NCBI RefSeq assembly: GCF_932526225.1
Contig: NC_064040.1
Coordinates: 8,033,181 to 8,097,180 of the forward strand
Length of the DNA stretch: 64,000 nt
Direction: 5' to 3'
Origin: Nematostella vectensis
Lineage: Eukaryota > Cnidaria > Anthozoa > Actiniaria > Edwardsiidae
The number at the start of each line of letters is the position of its first letter. Position 1 is the first letter of the stretch. Positions 28,154 to 41,300 of this stretch are shown in pieces. Made by a program: the position numbers and the translations under genes. Below the pieces are notes generated by a model that saw only the letters and a list, made by a program, of their open reading frames with translations, did not search any database and was not told the DNA's origin.

Positions 28154-31100
28154 TTATGTTCTTTCTGCAGCAAGGATAACTGTGTGTTGACCACCAGCAG
28201 ACACTCCAAGTACCCGATGTGTCTCAGAATTAAGATTCTTCCCTTGTACCTTAGCAGGGGTTGTTACATCATCTTCATCATTACCATTACCTAGCTGCAG
28301 ACAGCTACCCATACCCCAAGAGTAAAGTTCTCCCTTATCAGACACAGCAAAGCTCACACACTCTCCACATGCAACCTTCTCAATCACCTCATTGTCCAGT
28401 GACGTGATGTGAGCCGGTAGGGCGGTCTCTTTAGCCCCATCACCCAGACCAAGTCGGCCATAGTCGGCCCTGCCTAGCGCATACACCTTGCCGTTAGGGT
28501 CACAAACAATAGTGTGGTGTTGTCCATTTGCAATTGTGATATGCTTGTCCTTTTCACTCTTATTAAGCTGACTCAAGGATTTCACTTTGACAGGGAAATG
28601 CCAGGTCTGGACATCACCAGTACCAAGCTGACCATAGTTATTCAGACCCCACGCATAAACATCAGATCCCGTTTTGGCAACCACAAAAGTAGCAAAGCTG
28701 CCACAGAATACATCTTTGAACTTAAGACCCTTCTTGCTGCGCACCAAAGCAGGCTCAAGGATATAAGCCAAGCCCCGGCGCCCACCACGTGCTGAGAAGC
28801 ATTCCTTGACACGCCCAAGCTGGCCTTGCTCAGCACAACCCAGAGTGAAGAGATTCCCAGAGGTGGTAAGGGCTGCCGTGTGATCATTCCCAGATGCAAT
28901 CTTGATGATGCGATCAGACTCTGATGTCAAGATGACGGCTGGTTTCTTCTTCACGCCATCAGGTTGGAGTCCTATCTGACCACTTGCATCCTAGGAAATG
29001 AAAATGCTATGTGATATGTCTGAAGGGTCACCCATACATTAGACATGCCATGACCAATACATTGGAGTGTGATATGAGTAAGTTCGCAGCTGCTTTGTCT
29101 CCTATTATCTTTGTTCTACAAAGGAGTTCTTTTGTCTCTATTCTTCTCGTTCTTTGTGTCAAGGTGCGGATATTTTTCATCTGCCCAATCAAATTGCAGC
29201 TTGTAAGAGCTGCGTACTGACCCTGTGATATGCCAGGCATCAACTATACATACACATGCCCTGACCAATAAATTGTAGTTTAATATGTCTGGTTTTACCT
29301 ATAAGCTAGGCATACCCTCATTGATAAGGCTGTAGAGTAATATGCCTGGCGTTACCTATACATTAGACATGTCCTGACTAATAAATTGGAGTGTGATATA
29401 CTTGGCATCAACTATAAATTACACATGCCCTGATCAATACATTGTTGTGTAATATGTCTGGTTTCACCTATAAGTCAGGCTTACCCTTGCTAATATGGCT
29501 GTAGTGTAATTTGCCTGGTGTTACCTATTAATTAGACATGTTCTGACCAAGAATACATTGAAGTGTAACATGTCTGGCATTGTTTATAAGTTAGATATAC
29601 CCTCACTAATAAGGCTGCAGTGTAATATGCCTTCATTACCCATACGTCAGACATGCCATGACCGATAATATGTACAGTAATGAATAATATGCCTAGCATC
29701 AACTATACATAAGACACACCCTAACTATTACACTGCAGTGTGATATGTCTTTCATTACCTATACCTTAGACATGTCCTGACGAATAAGGCTGAAGTGTTG
29801 CAGTACATACCCTATAAGTTCCCCATGCGTACACTGTGCCCTGATCACTAAGGGCTGCGGTGTGACTGTCTCCTGCTGATACCATGACAATGTTAACATC
29901 ATCAGGCATGCTGACAACCCCAGGCTGAAACTCCTCCTCGCCCTCAGATGTCGTTTCACGTCCTAATGCTCCGTCGTCATTACAGCCCCAGGTATATACC
30001 TAGAAAGCAATGCAAAGTACTATTCAACCACAATATGCCCCTTATTATCTAGCTCATTTTTTTAAGAAAAGATTTTATGGTATACCTTTCCCGTACAGAC
30101 AGGTACTGTATGATGTACGAAATAAATGCATTTCCCCCTATTATGTTATTTATTAGTCAAGTAACAAAGAATCATAAGATAGAATAGGAGGGCGTATATA
30201 TCCTAAATTCATGCCATTACATAATATGCAACAACCCCTTCCTAGGGTGTGTTTCTCCATTGGGAGAGAACTGACCTTGCCGTCCTTGGACAATGCCACG
30301 GTATGCATCCCTCCAGACTCCACTTGGACTATGGGCACACCCTCCAGGTCTATTGGTACTGCTGGCTTCTTCCTCTCCAGGGTGTCAGGGCCAAGGCCAA
30401 GCTGCCCAACATCACCCTGTCCAAGGGTGAGGGCCTGCCCACTCTCAAGACTACTAGTGAACACATCTGTAGAAACAACATCACGGTCACTCCCAAGACT
30501 ACTAGTAACACATTTGTAGAAACAACATCACGGTCACTCCCAAGACTACTAGTAAAACATCTGTGGAATACCACAATCACTTCAAAGACCCCTATAAACA
30601 CATCTTAGGAAACAATACCACAGTCCCTTGCAAGACCACTAGTAACACATCTGTAGAATCTGTAGAAATATGTTTAAATGTCATACCTGTCAACCCCCGA
30701 AAATCTCAAGGCTTGAAAATTTTTTGGGGGGAGGGGTGGGGTATATTCATTTTATTTGGGGGAGGGGTGGGTATATTCATTTTATTTGGGGGAGGGGTGG
30801 GTTTAACCTTGCAGGCATTTGCCTTGCAAACAAATCCACTTATAGATCTACGCAAGGAAATTGTTGTTTCAAATATTTTAATAGAAAATAGGCGAAATGA
30901 CTATGAAGCGATAAAAATCGCTAAAAAGCGGGAGATTTGGTGCTCAATGCGGGAGAGCGGGAGAAGGAGCCCAAAATCTTGAGACTCCAGCCTAATGCGG
31001 GAGAGTTGACAGGTATGAAATGTTGTATGCCAAAAGTACTCAAGATGATGACATGGGAAGAAATTTAGTGAACATGGAAAGAAAGCCTGTGCAATAGCTG

Positions 31101-31630
31101 AATATTTTTCCATTAACAGAAAACCATTGGGTATTTTTTCAATGGAGGGGAGGGTCACATCTGAAGATTAAATGGTATCCAGAGTGAATATACCAGAGTG
31201 AGCACACAAAATATGGATAAAAATATAAAATCAATCAAAGTTAATTAAGGGAAGAACTCTGCCGTTACAATAATAAATAAGGTAAGTTGTATCAGAACAG
31301 AGCCATGGTTATAATCCTGTCGTAAATCAGAAGGGGAAAGGGGAAATGTCGGTGAGCTACAACGACGTTATGCAAGAGTATTTGTTGAAATAGTCGCAAC
31401 TTTTTAGCGGCTCTTCGCTAGTTTTTATCATTGAGTCTAAACTATCCACTGTATTATAATACTGCCATCCAATAATGTGGCATAAACCTCGTTTATGTCA
31501 CAACTAACTACCTAGAACACTAACCTTGCTTCTCCTTGGTCTTGTCTTTAGCTCTTTTTCCTCCGCTTCCTTCCTCAGTCGAACCATCTGCTTTCCTCTT
31601 TGGTGGCTGAGCGCGCTTTTTTGACGGCAT
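28154..31630 (-). CDS. RCC1: Regulator of chromosome condensation 1 (Ran guanine nucleotide exchange factor)
   Basis: Chromatin-bound seven-bladed beta-propeller that loads GTP on Ran, setting the nuclear RanGTP gradient for transport and spindle assembly. Four exons on the minus strand: 31630-31525, 30466-30276, 29999-29811 and 28990-28154, joined in frame to 440 residues (human 421). The N-terminal tail [13 protein letters not shown] is basic, as expected for chromatin and importin binding. RCC1 repeats are visible in order: [131 protein letters not shown] and [10 protein letters not shown]. Exon 4 encodes over half the protein. Introns 1 and 3 contain arrays built from the adjacent splice junctions. 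The gene is divergent from RALGAPA. Confidence 0.96.
28999..29819 (-). repeat. About 57-bp tandem array filling RCC1 intron 3, starting at the exon 3 donor
   Basis: Read on the minus strand, exon 3 ends ACTTATAGG at 29811 and intron 3 starts GTATG. From there to the exon 4 acceptor the intron consists of about twelve degenerate units of 55-60 bp. Most begin with a TATAGGTAA-like string and continue through gccaggcatatta and caggacatgtctaa. The real junction (last 9 exon bases plus donor) aligns as the first unit. One unit is split by a 147-bp MITE. Apart from that insertion and the terminal acceptor, little of the intron is non-repetitive. Confidence 0.85.
29077..29223 (-). mobile_element. 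147-bp MITE copy 1 (9-bp target duplication)
   Basis: Flanked by perfect direct repeats TGTGATATG at 29068-29076 and 29224-29232. On the minus strand the ends read GGGTCAGTACGCAGCTC and (inverted) AGTAAGTTCGCAGCTGC, so it has imperfect inverted termini. A second copy of identical length lies at 61561-61707 in the opposite orientation. The 9-bp duplication is typical of Mutator-like elements, an inference. Confidence 0.9.
30440..30660 (-). repeat. About 47-bp array copying the RCC1 exon 2 acceptor
   Basis: Five tandem copies on the minus strand. The copy nearest exon 2 is the real junction (tgtttctacag, then ATGTGTTCACTAG, exon starting at 30466); about half the unit is coding. Four further copies lie in intron 1, the first two nearly identical to the functional one. 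At least two retain a TTTCTACAR-type acceptor-like end. Confidence 0.88.
30684..31015. mobile_element. MITE with TACCTGTCAAC ends, RCC1 intron 1
   Basis: Terminal inverted repeats TACCTGTCAAC / GTTGACAGGTA and inner aaaatctcaag / aatcttgagactcc. It shares its terminal motif and inner block with the element at 20745-20920. The interior has a three-fold repeat of ggaggggtgggtatattcat-like units. Confidence 0.75.
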
Positions 31631-32316
31631 AACGATGTTTTCTGTCAATATTAGATGAGTAAATTAAACGGGATGTATATAATGTTATATCTAATAGCTG
31701 TAGCTGGGCGACTAGTAGCGTAGAAGAGGTTGAGTTTTGAGATTTTATGCAGACAGTCTTCAAAGCTCGACTGATCTTTGCACATGGAACAGAGTGCGCG
31801 CGCAACTTTGTGATTGGCGGATTTGAAATGCCCGGGACAAACATTACTGGTGTGGGGTGGGGAGAGTTTATTTCCTTGTTGTCATTGAATAATTCCTTAC
31901 CCATATACTTCATAAACAGGAAAAGTGTATTTTTAAAGGATCTTTTAGGCTACAGTCAGAGGGCTACAGTGGACGCTTATTTCAGTTATTTATTGGCATG
32001 AAGCTCCTACTACTCATAACGACCCGGCCTTGCATTTTGGCAAACATGCATGCAACCGAAAAACATGAGATAGCTTTTTGATATGAACCTCATCCAGCGA
32101 AATATTTCAAAGGAGCTTTTTACTATTAATTCTCTAATAAAAAATTAAATGGCCCTCGCGTTCCACCCCACCGTACCCCCTCATGACAGACGATAAGGCA
32201 TGCGCACTGCGGGTTCCATCTGGAGAAGGGAAACAAAATGGCCGCCTCTGGTGCAGGGTAGTTAGGTGTTGTGCGCTCTATCAGCGACCTTACGCGTACA
32301 TGTTCATGACAAAAAT
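31631..32316. promoter_or_regulatory. Intergenic, probably bidirectional, region of RCC1 and RALGAPA
   Basis: 686 bases between the start codons of the divergent genes RCC1 (minus) and RALGAPA (plus). It holds both 5' UTRs and promoters. No TATA box or other site can be assigned with confidence. A second ATG upstream of the RALGAPA start (32266) is in the same frame, but the sequence it adds is not family-like. Confidence 0.6.
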
Positions 32317-35300
32317 ATGTTCCATAGCAGGAAAAGCCACACAGATACCAAGAGGACTACGCAAAAATTTCTAGATCCCAAAAAAGAGACACAAGGGAGG
32401 TTGAAGGCTTTGCGATCGTTGCTGGGTATGTTATTGTATATATTGTGCCGTATTTTGCTTCACACTGGCCATAACTCAAATTCCTTGATCGATATTTACT
32501 TAGATATCTTTGGACCCTCGGACTCTAAAGTATTCTTTCAAGGCCATTACTCTGAGATTTTCTACGTGTTTAACGATGTCTTCTGTCAAGTGGAAACTAA
32601 CCTCAAGCAAAAAGGTAGGTTCTCTTATTTATCGCGTTTGAATGCTGTGTAGCAACAAGCGACACATTCTAACATTCAGATTGAAGTGATGATAACGATG
32701 CTGAAAAGCAAAAGGAGGTTTAATCTTTGATATATTCTACGTATCATACTTAGGCTGTTAGGTTTGTATGTACAATTGAATATACTTATATGTTATTGTT
32801 GCAATTTGTTATGGTCAAGTTATGCTCTTTTGTTTACGCCTTTAGGCCATAGATCACAAAGAGAAGACCTCGATAGCGTCTTGTACATACTAGAGGTGAG
32901 ATACCCCTGTAGAATTTGCTAATAATTATTTTGCGATATTTATGATCACTTCTTTGTTGTTTTAACAATAAAAAATGACCACTTGTCAATAACAATAACT
33001 TTGTTTGTATTTCATTTAAAATATGTCATTATGTTTGGTCAACAGCAAATTCTTCTACTTCTACCAGAATTAATCCATAAACGATGGCAATTCAACAGTA
33101 TTGGTGAGCATTCATCAGATTTCTCTTCTTCTAAAATAAGCAATTATCTTTTGTAAACAACCAATCTTATCAGAATCTTCTTCTTATAAACCATTGTAGT
33201 TCAGGTTTTTTGGCTTTTTTTTGGAGTGACCTCCCTCCAAAAACAGCTTTTGAAGTAGGGTTTAAAGTGCAGACTACTCCATTTGCTTGGCACCTTAATT
33301 TTTTTTAATTGCAACCTAAGTTGTAATATTCCTGGCATAAATGGAAATAATATGTAACAGAAAATAATTTCTAATGTAGTGGTGCAGAATATATACATGC
33401 TCACGTCTAGTAGTATTGGCATGAGGTTTTCATCTGCACCTACAACAAACTGAAGTAGCCAACACGATGAGCTGAGTTTTGCTCAAAGTGGACCGAGGCT
33501 TCTAACAACTCACAGATCAACTATGAAAATCAAACTAGGAAAAGAAGAGATGTTATTTAAGACATTGTTTTTCTCATCCTAGGGCGTATAATGCTGAAGC
33601 TGCTGCATCATGGGAATGCCCTGAAGGTATTCCTTAAATTTAGAAGGTTTACAGTTGACAACATTTTCCACATTTAAGTCATCAACTTTTTTTACAAATG
33701 TGTGCAAGCATCAAGTGGACTATCACTCACAGATTGCTCGCCTTATCCTTCAAGCAAATCATTGACAAGTGTAAGGGTAATTTCAGCAGCTGCCTATGTT
33801 TTCAATCTAATGATTGTCTGAATTTGTCCTTGCAGCTGCGGAGAGAGGGAGTGCGTCTGTTCATGTTGTGGTACCAAGCGTTAACTGTGAACTCTGATGA
33901 GCTCACCCAGCTCATCTATGCTAGCATCATTCCTGGATTTCCGAGTGCAATTGACACCATTGACTGGTCAAAGTCAGTGCTCTCCAGAACTGAAGCTGAT
34001 GAAGTGGTGCAAGCTGTTCGCAGTCCAGACAATGATGACCACTCTTACCACGGATCTGTCAGCTCATTCTATGTATCTGATAAAGATAATGAAGGTAATT
34101 GCTATTCAAATATAAATCACTAAGGCATTTCGGTTTTGTTTATAGGTCATTGTTTATAGGAATTGAGCTACACTTTGTCAAAAATAAAAAAAACCTTACA
34201 GCACAAGAAGTCCAAGTGTGACCACCTTTAATAAATTCACATACTTTTGGTCCCCTCGACCAATCACGTACGGCCTAGCCGGCATGCAATCGGCCAAGAA
34301 AGAGCTGAGAAATCTACGTTAGCCGAAGTACAGAGTGAGCTTTACAAAGATCAAATTTGGAGGAATAAACGAAAAAACTACCAAATTCCCAATAGAACTG
34401 CCTTAGTTTTCATATTGACCAGGGACTGCTACGATTTGATTGTGCTAGGAGAAAATATGAAATCGCTGAATCCCTTAAAAAAAACAGAACGTGAACTGAG
34501 AGCGGAAAGATCGAAATGGAAACACTCTTACAGCTTAGTCTAACACACTGGCTTTCAAAGTTTTTACTGATAAGGGCCGTAAATTCAATGCTTTTGCAAT
34601 GTTAGAATTCAATTGCCAGTTTTATTTTGCATTCTTCGCCGGATTCCGATTCATATTCCACTCCACTCGCACGGCAGGGAATGAAAATGTGATACCTCTT
34701 GACTCAAAAAATAGCGTGACAGCCCTGACAGCCCCGGCCAGACATTTGAATTTGAATATTCGATAACGGTAAATACCGCAAAGTCTCACAACTCATCGTA
34801 ATATCGAAAAAAATGCGAAACTGAGAGAGAAGGAAATTCCCACCTCCAGGTAAAATATAAAATGAATATAAAAAGAAACTTGCAGTTCCCCTACCACAAT
34901 CAAATCATAGCAGTCTCTAGTAAATATTAAAACTAAGGCAGTTCTAGTTGTGAATCTGGTAGTTTTTTGTTTATTCACCCAAATTTGATCATCCCGGCTA
35001 GGCCGTACAATATTGGCCGAGGGGACCGAAAGTATGTGAATTAATTAAAGGTGGTCACACTTGGGCTTCTCGCGCTGTAAATGCTGATTTAGACAGCACT
35101 GAATTACACGCTACAATTTTCAGAGTGAGCATCATAGAGGAGTTGTCACACACTTGAATACATAGTACCATGTTATTCTGGGACTTTTGCATGACTGGCT
35201 TTCAGTGTGTGAATTCCTCTGGTTGGCACACAAATGATTGACATTTCGGATATGCATTGGTATGCTACAATGAGTTATTGCAGAACTTTAGGCTGTACTT

Positions 35301-38300
35301 GTGGCAAGGAGGTGCATTTTTTCAAGGCTTCCTATTAATAGCCCAAATACTGTATATACTGTTGTCAATAGAGGCTGCAATGCCATGATGGATTTTCATA
35401 AGTGAAGTTGCCCTGGCCTGATTCATTAAGAACGTTTAAAAAAATAATACTCATCTAGAGAAACTATTAAATAGGTGACGTAAGGCAGGGTGTGGGGGAG
35501 GGGTGTCGTCTGTTGCAGCCTTCCAGCCTTTATTGATGCATTAATGAGTTGGTGACTGTATGTTCCAGATTGGTGCAGCCAAGAAGAGATTTTCCCAATC
35601 TACCCAATGGCAGGGAGTGAAAAAGCCCCGCCGTTTGAGACCCTGACAAAATTCTTTCTAGACAGAGTGTTGGACTGCATGAGTTCTCAGGTAAAGATAT
35701 GTTCTTAATAACTTTTTTTTATAGACATCAAAGCAGTTAATTATTTTGCTAAACATTTTCTTTATTTTCTGTCACCGCAATTAGTTTGTTGCCTTACAGT
35801 CTGTTTTTCACACACAGGGCCATATATTTAGGGTTTTAATTCTTTGAATCCAAGGGACACTTGAATGCTAAAGTTTGATTTAGCTGAAAGATTGAAAATA
35901 GACATATAGAATAACTGAAATAGACATCCAGGTTTATCAAATGACTCTTGATAAACATGAAATTGAGCTATGTCGATGAAAACAGATAAAAAATGAGCTT
36001 TTATGTTTTGGCAAAGGCTGTGCTTTACTAAAAGCTTTAAATTGTACACAACAAAAATAATTAGCTCCTTTCAGCTTATTAGACTCAAATCTACAAGAAT
36101 ATTTTCATTTTCTTTGCTCTTTTGTTTTAACAATTTCTGAGTACAACCATTCCCTTTTAAAGCAGTGTAAACTTGGAGATCTAGAAATAATGAACTATAG
36201 GCAAGCCCCCTGTAATGTCAACAAATGATTATTTTTTGCTTCTTAGATGGTACTTGTGGAGTGGGCTGAACCCAGGTCAAGAGATCATGCATTTGCATTC
36301 CTGTTCAATAGCTTCAAGAAGTATTACTTGCCGTACATCTTCCCCCAATGGAACCCCTCCCCAGCTTTATACCATTCTTCTCCAGGTACTTATATTTCTC
36401 AAACATTTATTGTTACACTACCTGTCCCTCCATGTTGTACAATTGCCCCCTTCTCCTCCTGAAGCATACATTTTTTTGTACAAAACTCCTCTAAAGTAGA
36501 AACATGAACACAGTTTCAGTCAGTAGTGTTTATGAATACAGGTCATTAGGGCAACCCAGTCATTTGGGTAACTGTGCAAAGTCACTAGGCAACCGGTTGT
36601 CCCATAACTTCCATGTCAATTTTCCGATAATTTTTTCAAAATGGCTCTAAAGCCATATTATAGATTTTTCTAATATTCATTTTTTTTTTCAATTTTGCTT
36701 TACACAGAACTTCAAGTGCCCATGGCAACAATGAACCCAGAGAATGTGAGCACACACATGGTGGGAGCTCGGGAATCAGTGCTCAGGTGGTTCGTAGCCT
36801 TCACAGTGCGCTTCAAGAGACAGGAAGAAGGTCAGGAACCCAGTAGCCCCACCTTCACTTCCAAGTCAATGGAGTCCCTCCCCCCTAGCACGACCACACC
36901 CGGTATGGGGTCCACGGCAGACATGATGAAAAGCATCAGTAACGACAAGAAGAAGGAGGACTTGCATACGGCTAGTGACATCATCCGCCGAGTGCTGTAT
37001 TCCACTAAAGAGAATGTGCAGCTTCTTCATGAAGTTTTAAGACAGGTACAGTAGGGCCAGGGCACACTATTATGAGCAGATTGAAGCAAAAGTAGAATAG
37101 CCAGCCTGACAAAAGGAAAAGCTGAAGTACTGTACATCCACATTTAACTTGATGATAATTTTCAGGGTTTCAGGCTACCACCTAGGAACCTCAACACCAT
37201 TCGGCAAGTACTATCAGTCTACCAAGAGTGGATTAAGGTACTAGCTATCATATGAGCAGTAACAAGGAAAAATGCCAGAATTAGAAAGCAATGCTTGCAA
37301 GCTAAAAATGTCCAGCATGTCAAAGTTGGCAAGAATGTAATATTATTACACTAAACTAAACAGAATGATGCTTTTTTTGTTTTTTGTTTTTGGTGATATC
37401 ATCATTTAGACTTTTTTAATCTGAGGTATAAAATCATCAAGCCTTCATTCAACCCTGCTGAGTTGAGCTCAAGAAGATTAATCAACACAATTTTGGAGTT
37501 GTATGTTGGGAACCTCCTATAAAAGTAGAGTAGTCTTTTAATTAACTCCTCATACAAATAAGACAAGCAGCTAATGATTAACCCCAAACTACCTGCAATC
37601 AACAACAATCCTATGTTTATTAATTTTTCTGTTTCCACATCACCTATTAAATGTAGACCACAAGTTTTTTACAGCTTGGCTGTAGTCTTACCAACTAATA
37701 TAGTTGTTAAACAAGCAAATAATCATTTATTCACAGCATACAGAGAAGCCCATCTTTATGCAAGAACAAGTGCATGGTGTCACTCTCTCTAGTGATGCTG
37801 TTGATTCTAAAAGTGATCTTGCAGTACCAGAGTCTGTGGAGCCTCCTCAGAGCCCAGTCAGGACGTGGTCTTACTGCAGAGCCTTTAGCTTTAACAGAGA
37901 GCCAGTATTTGTGCTGCCTAGTGAGGAGGTGCGTGCAGGGCTTCAGGCCAACCTCAGACTCTTCATTCTCCATTCTGCTGAAGTCTTCCTTGCCCCAGAG
38001 GACTCTCGTGATCTGGAAAAGCAGGTGAGATGAGTTAGACAATGTCCAAGAGCCTGCCATTCTCTTGGCCTTAGATGACCTCTCTAGTGAATGTAAGTCC
38101 TGATGTGATAAAAAAAACATGGAGAAATAGCTGGAAAAAGTTGAGAAGGTCATGTGCAATACTGTAGCTACAGAATTTCAGATTTGTCTGGCCAATACAA
38201 AACGCAAATTACATGTTTACAGTTTCTGGTTGCTTTGTTACAGATTATTGTATTACTGGCTGTATGTTTGCAAGTAATTCATCTGTATTTCATAGATTAT

Positions 38301-41300
38301 GTAACAGACTTCATTCTTTCTATATTATTTTCCTAGGTTGATGTTTGCAAGCGGGTGATACATTTGTACCGCAGCATTGTGCTAGAGGTTCAGATGGAAC
38401 AGGCAACATGGGAGCAGCTGCTGGTTGTACTGCTGGAGGCGTGTCGTCACCTTCTGAGTGGCAATGCGCCTACGGACAAGATGCACTCTCTCAGTGGTCA
38501 ATTAGCTGCAAGTATACTACAGGTAGGTAGCATTCTTTGCTTAGTGTTCAGTTATCAGTGTCATCCTTTTTTGGAAAGGAAATTTGGAATCTTGCATTCA
38601 TGTCACCTTGAAGAAAAATGTACAGTCGAAGCTCTCTGAGCGACCGCTCTCGTAAGCGACCATCCCCGATAACGACCACGATCACGAATCACCGATTGAA
38701 TTGTCACACAAACTCTGTAATTCTAAGCTCTCGTAAGCGACCAACTTATCAGTGCGACCAGCTCCGTTAACGACCACAATTTCAAAACTTCAACTGAGAT
38801 TTTCTTTTATTTTTAAGCTCTCGTAAGCGACCACAATGATTTTTGGCTTTACAACATCAGTCAACACCTGATAAACATCATATCCAGTGCATGCTGAAAT
38901 CACATATAAAGCGGAAATGTTGTAATGTTTCACAAAAGCTGCCTTTCCAGTAGGCAATTATTAAAGAATTCCATAATTTCAATTTTCTAACTTCAATTTC
39001 AACCATTTCTTTGTCTCCAAAAAAATTACAAGGAATCTCTAGTCCATTGCCAGCTCCATGATTTATCCTTTTTTCAGTTACAATAGCCATCCACTTGTTT
39101 GTTGCACGCTGTAGAAATCGGCTAACAAAATACGCCATGCGATAGTCGTAGACGCAGAAGATATTCTCATGACGAAAAGCTTAAGTCTTCGATATAAACA
39201 AGCATAACGAGCTACTTTGCGTAGAATTATATGCTATAAAATAAAACAACTCACTCTCATGATAAGTCAAATACCTAGTTTTAAAATCAAGCAATAAACC
39301 AAAATATCACAGCGTCGTTATTATCACGGTAACTTTTAGATTCCATTTTAATTAAGCTCCCGTAAGCGACCAACACCTATTCTTCAAGATTTTTAGCGCC
39401 CAGTGGTCGCTTATGAGAGCAAGCTCTCGTGAAAGACCAGCTCCGTTAACGACCAAAATTCTCAGTTCCCAAGGTGGTCGCTTACCAGAGCTTCAACTGT
39501 TAATGTAAAATGTAAAGAGAAAAGTATTTTTTTTTTGCACCCCTGTATTGTGACCCTCTTAAAAATCCTAGATTCTGTATTTTTTAAGACGCTGTTTGTG
39601 ACATGGATCCGTGCCAACCTGAAGGTGCCCATATCCCTCAGCCTGTGGGACAAGTGTCTGGATGTGCTCTCTTCCCTCACACACTGGGAGGAGGTCATAG
39701 CAGAGTGGAACGTAAGTGTGACGGTTCTGCACCTCAAAGGCTCTTCATCTAGATGTTGGGTGTTCTCTGTGGGGTGGGAAGAGGAAATGTGTGTGTTTAT
39801 GTAATCCCATCTATAACAAATTAGGAGGAGGTAATGACAGAGTGGATTGTTAGTTTGGTCCTTAATTTGACAGTTTGACCTTAAGCGCAGGGGATTTTAA
39901 GCTAGAGATGGAATGTGTCTCAGGACTTTAAGAGGTGGATTCAAATGTCTTGATGTGCTCAAAATGTCTAGAATGTCTGAAATTGTAACCAATCTAGCGA
40001 ACAACTGTCCCAAGTGGTTCTTGATTGTATATTTGTTTTAATGATGACTTTTGTCTTTATCTCTTAGACTACTCTGCAGACCTTGACCAGAGTACTGGCC
40101 AGAACTGTCTATAACCTTGACCTAGATGACCTCCCGTTGGACAGGCTGAGTGAACAGAAGCGTAAACGGCGGCGGCACCAAGTCCAGGACAAGCCCAACT
40201 TTGACAAACTAGCCTTCTCCCGTTGGAGTCGAATGGAGAGTCGGGGCACGGGAAGTCCTAAGATGATTCGCTCCTCTCTAGAGGTTAAGAGTGAGGGAAT
40301 GTCATCTGCACCAGTCACACCAAATATCAAAAGGCCGTCTGCACAGCGAATGTCCTTAGGGGCTCCTCAACAACAACCTGTTATCACTGGACCTCCTGGG
40401 GATCTACATGTGGTGGCCCAGACAGAGAGGAGTGCATTTCAGGTGGCGGGTGCAGCTCAGATGCTGCAAGACACGCCTTTAAAGACCAGGAACCAACTAC
40501 CTTCTACCACTGCTGGTAATAAGTGTACTATACCTAATGGTTAAATGATAGGATAGAATTATTAATATTGTAAAAATATGATTAACCAGGATGATGAAGT
40601 AAAACAGATATGAGTCTGAAAACAAAAAGATTGCGATTTGAATGGGTGGGTGTTTTAACATTAGAAATCTTAATATAGAGGGGAACATGGTCACTGTAAA
40701 ACGTATAATCATATCAAATTTTATAACCATTATGAAGACTTCTAACATCGTATTTACATGATGTTGATCAGGCACAGTGACAACTGAAGAGACTGCTGGA
40801 CAGTCATTGGTTCCTGAACATAGCACCATAACACGGTCAGACTCACAGCTGCTGAACCGAGACCATACTGATGCCGACACCCTGTCCCAAGGTGACAGCA
40901 GTCTAGAAACCTCTGCATCGGGAGCTAAGAGCCAGTCTGCCAGAGAACTGTACTCACGAGGCATCTCTGAAAGCTTGTCGAGTACTGACTTTGAGGAGGA
41001 TTTGGAGAGCCTGGCAAGTACAAACCTCAGGTCTAGGGATGACAGTGAGAGTATCTCTAGTGCAGATCGGAGGTCACGAGGAGAAAACGAGGTAAGAACT
41101 AATAGGTGGCTTAAGACCAGCGGTCTGAGTTCGTCAAGATTTCTCGGAAAAATGATGTTTGGGCGCCCTAGCTCAAAACTCAGTATACTGTGAAAGTTTG
41201 AAGCAATTTGGATAAATATTTTTGGCGATAGAAGCCGAAAAGTAATTTTTCGTCTCCCGCACCCGGATTTGAGACAATTTCGTGGTTGTTAGAAAAAGAC

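Noticed and set aside
32183..32374. Alternative upstream start for RALGAPA at 32183
   Set aside because: That frame differs from the conserved one and hits a stop; the Met at 32317 gives a family-like N-terminus.
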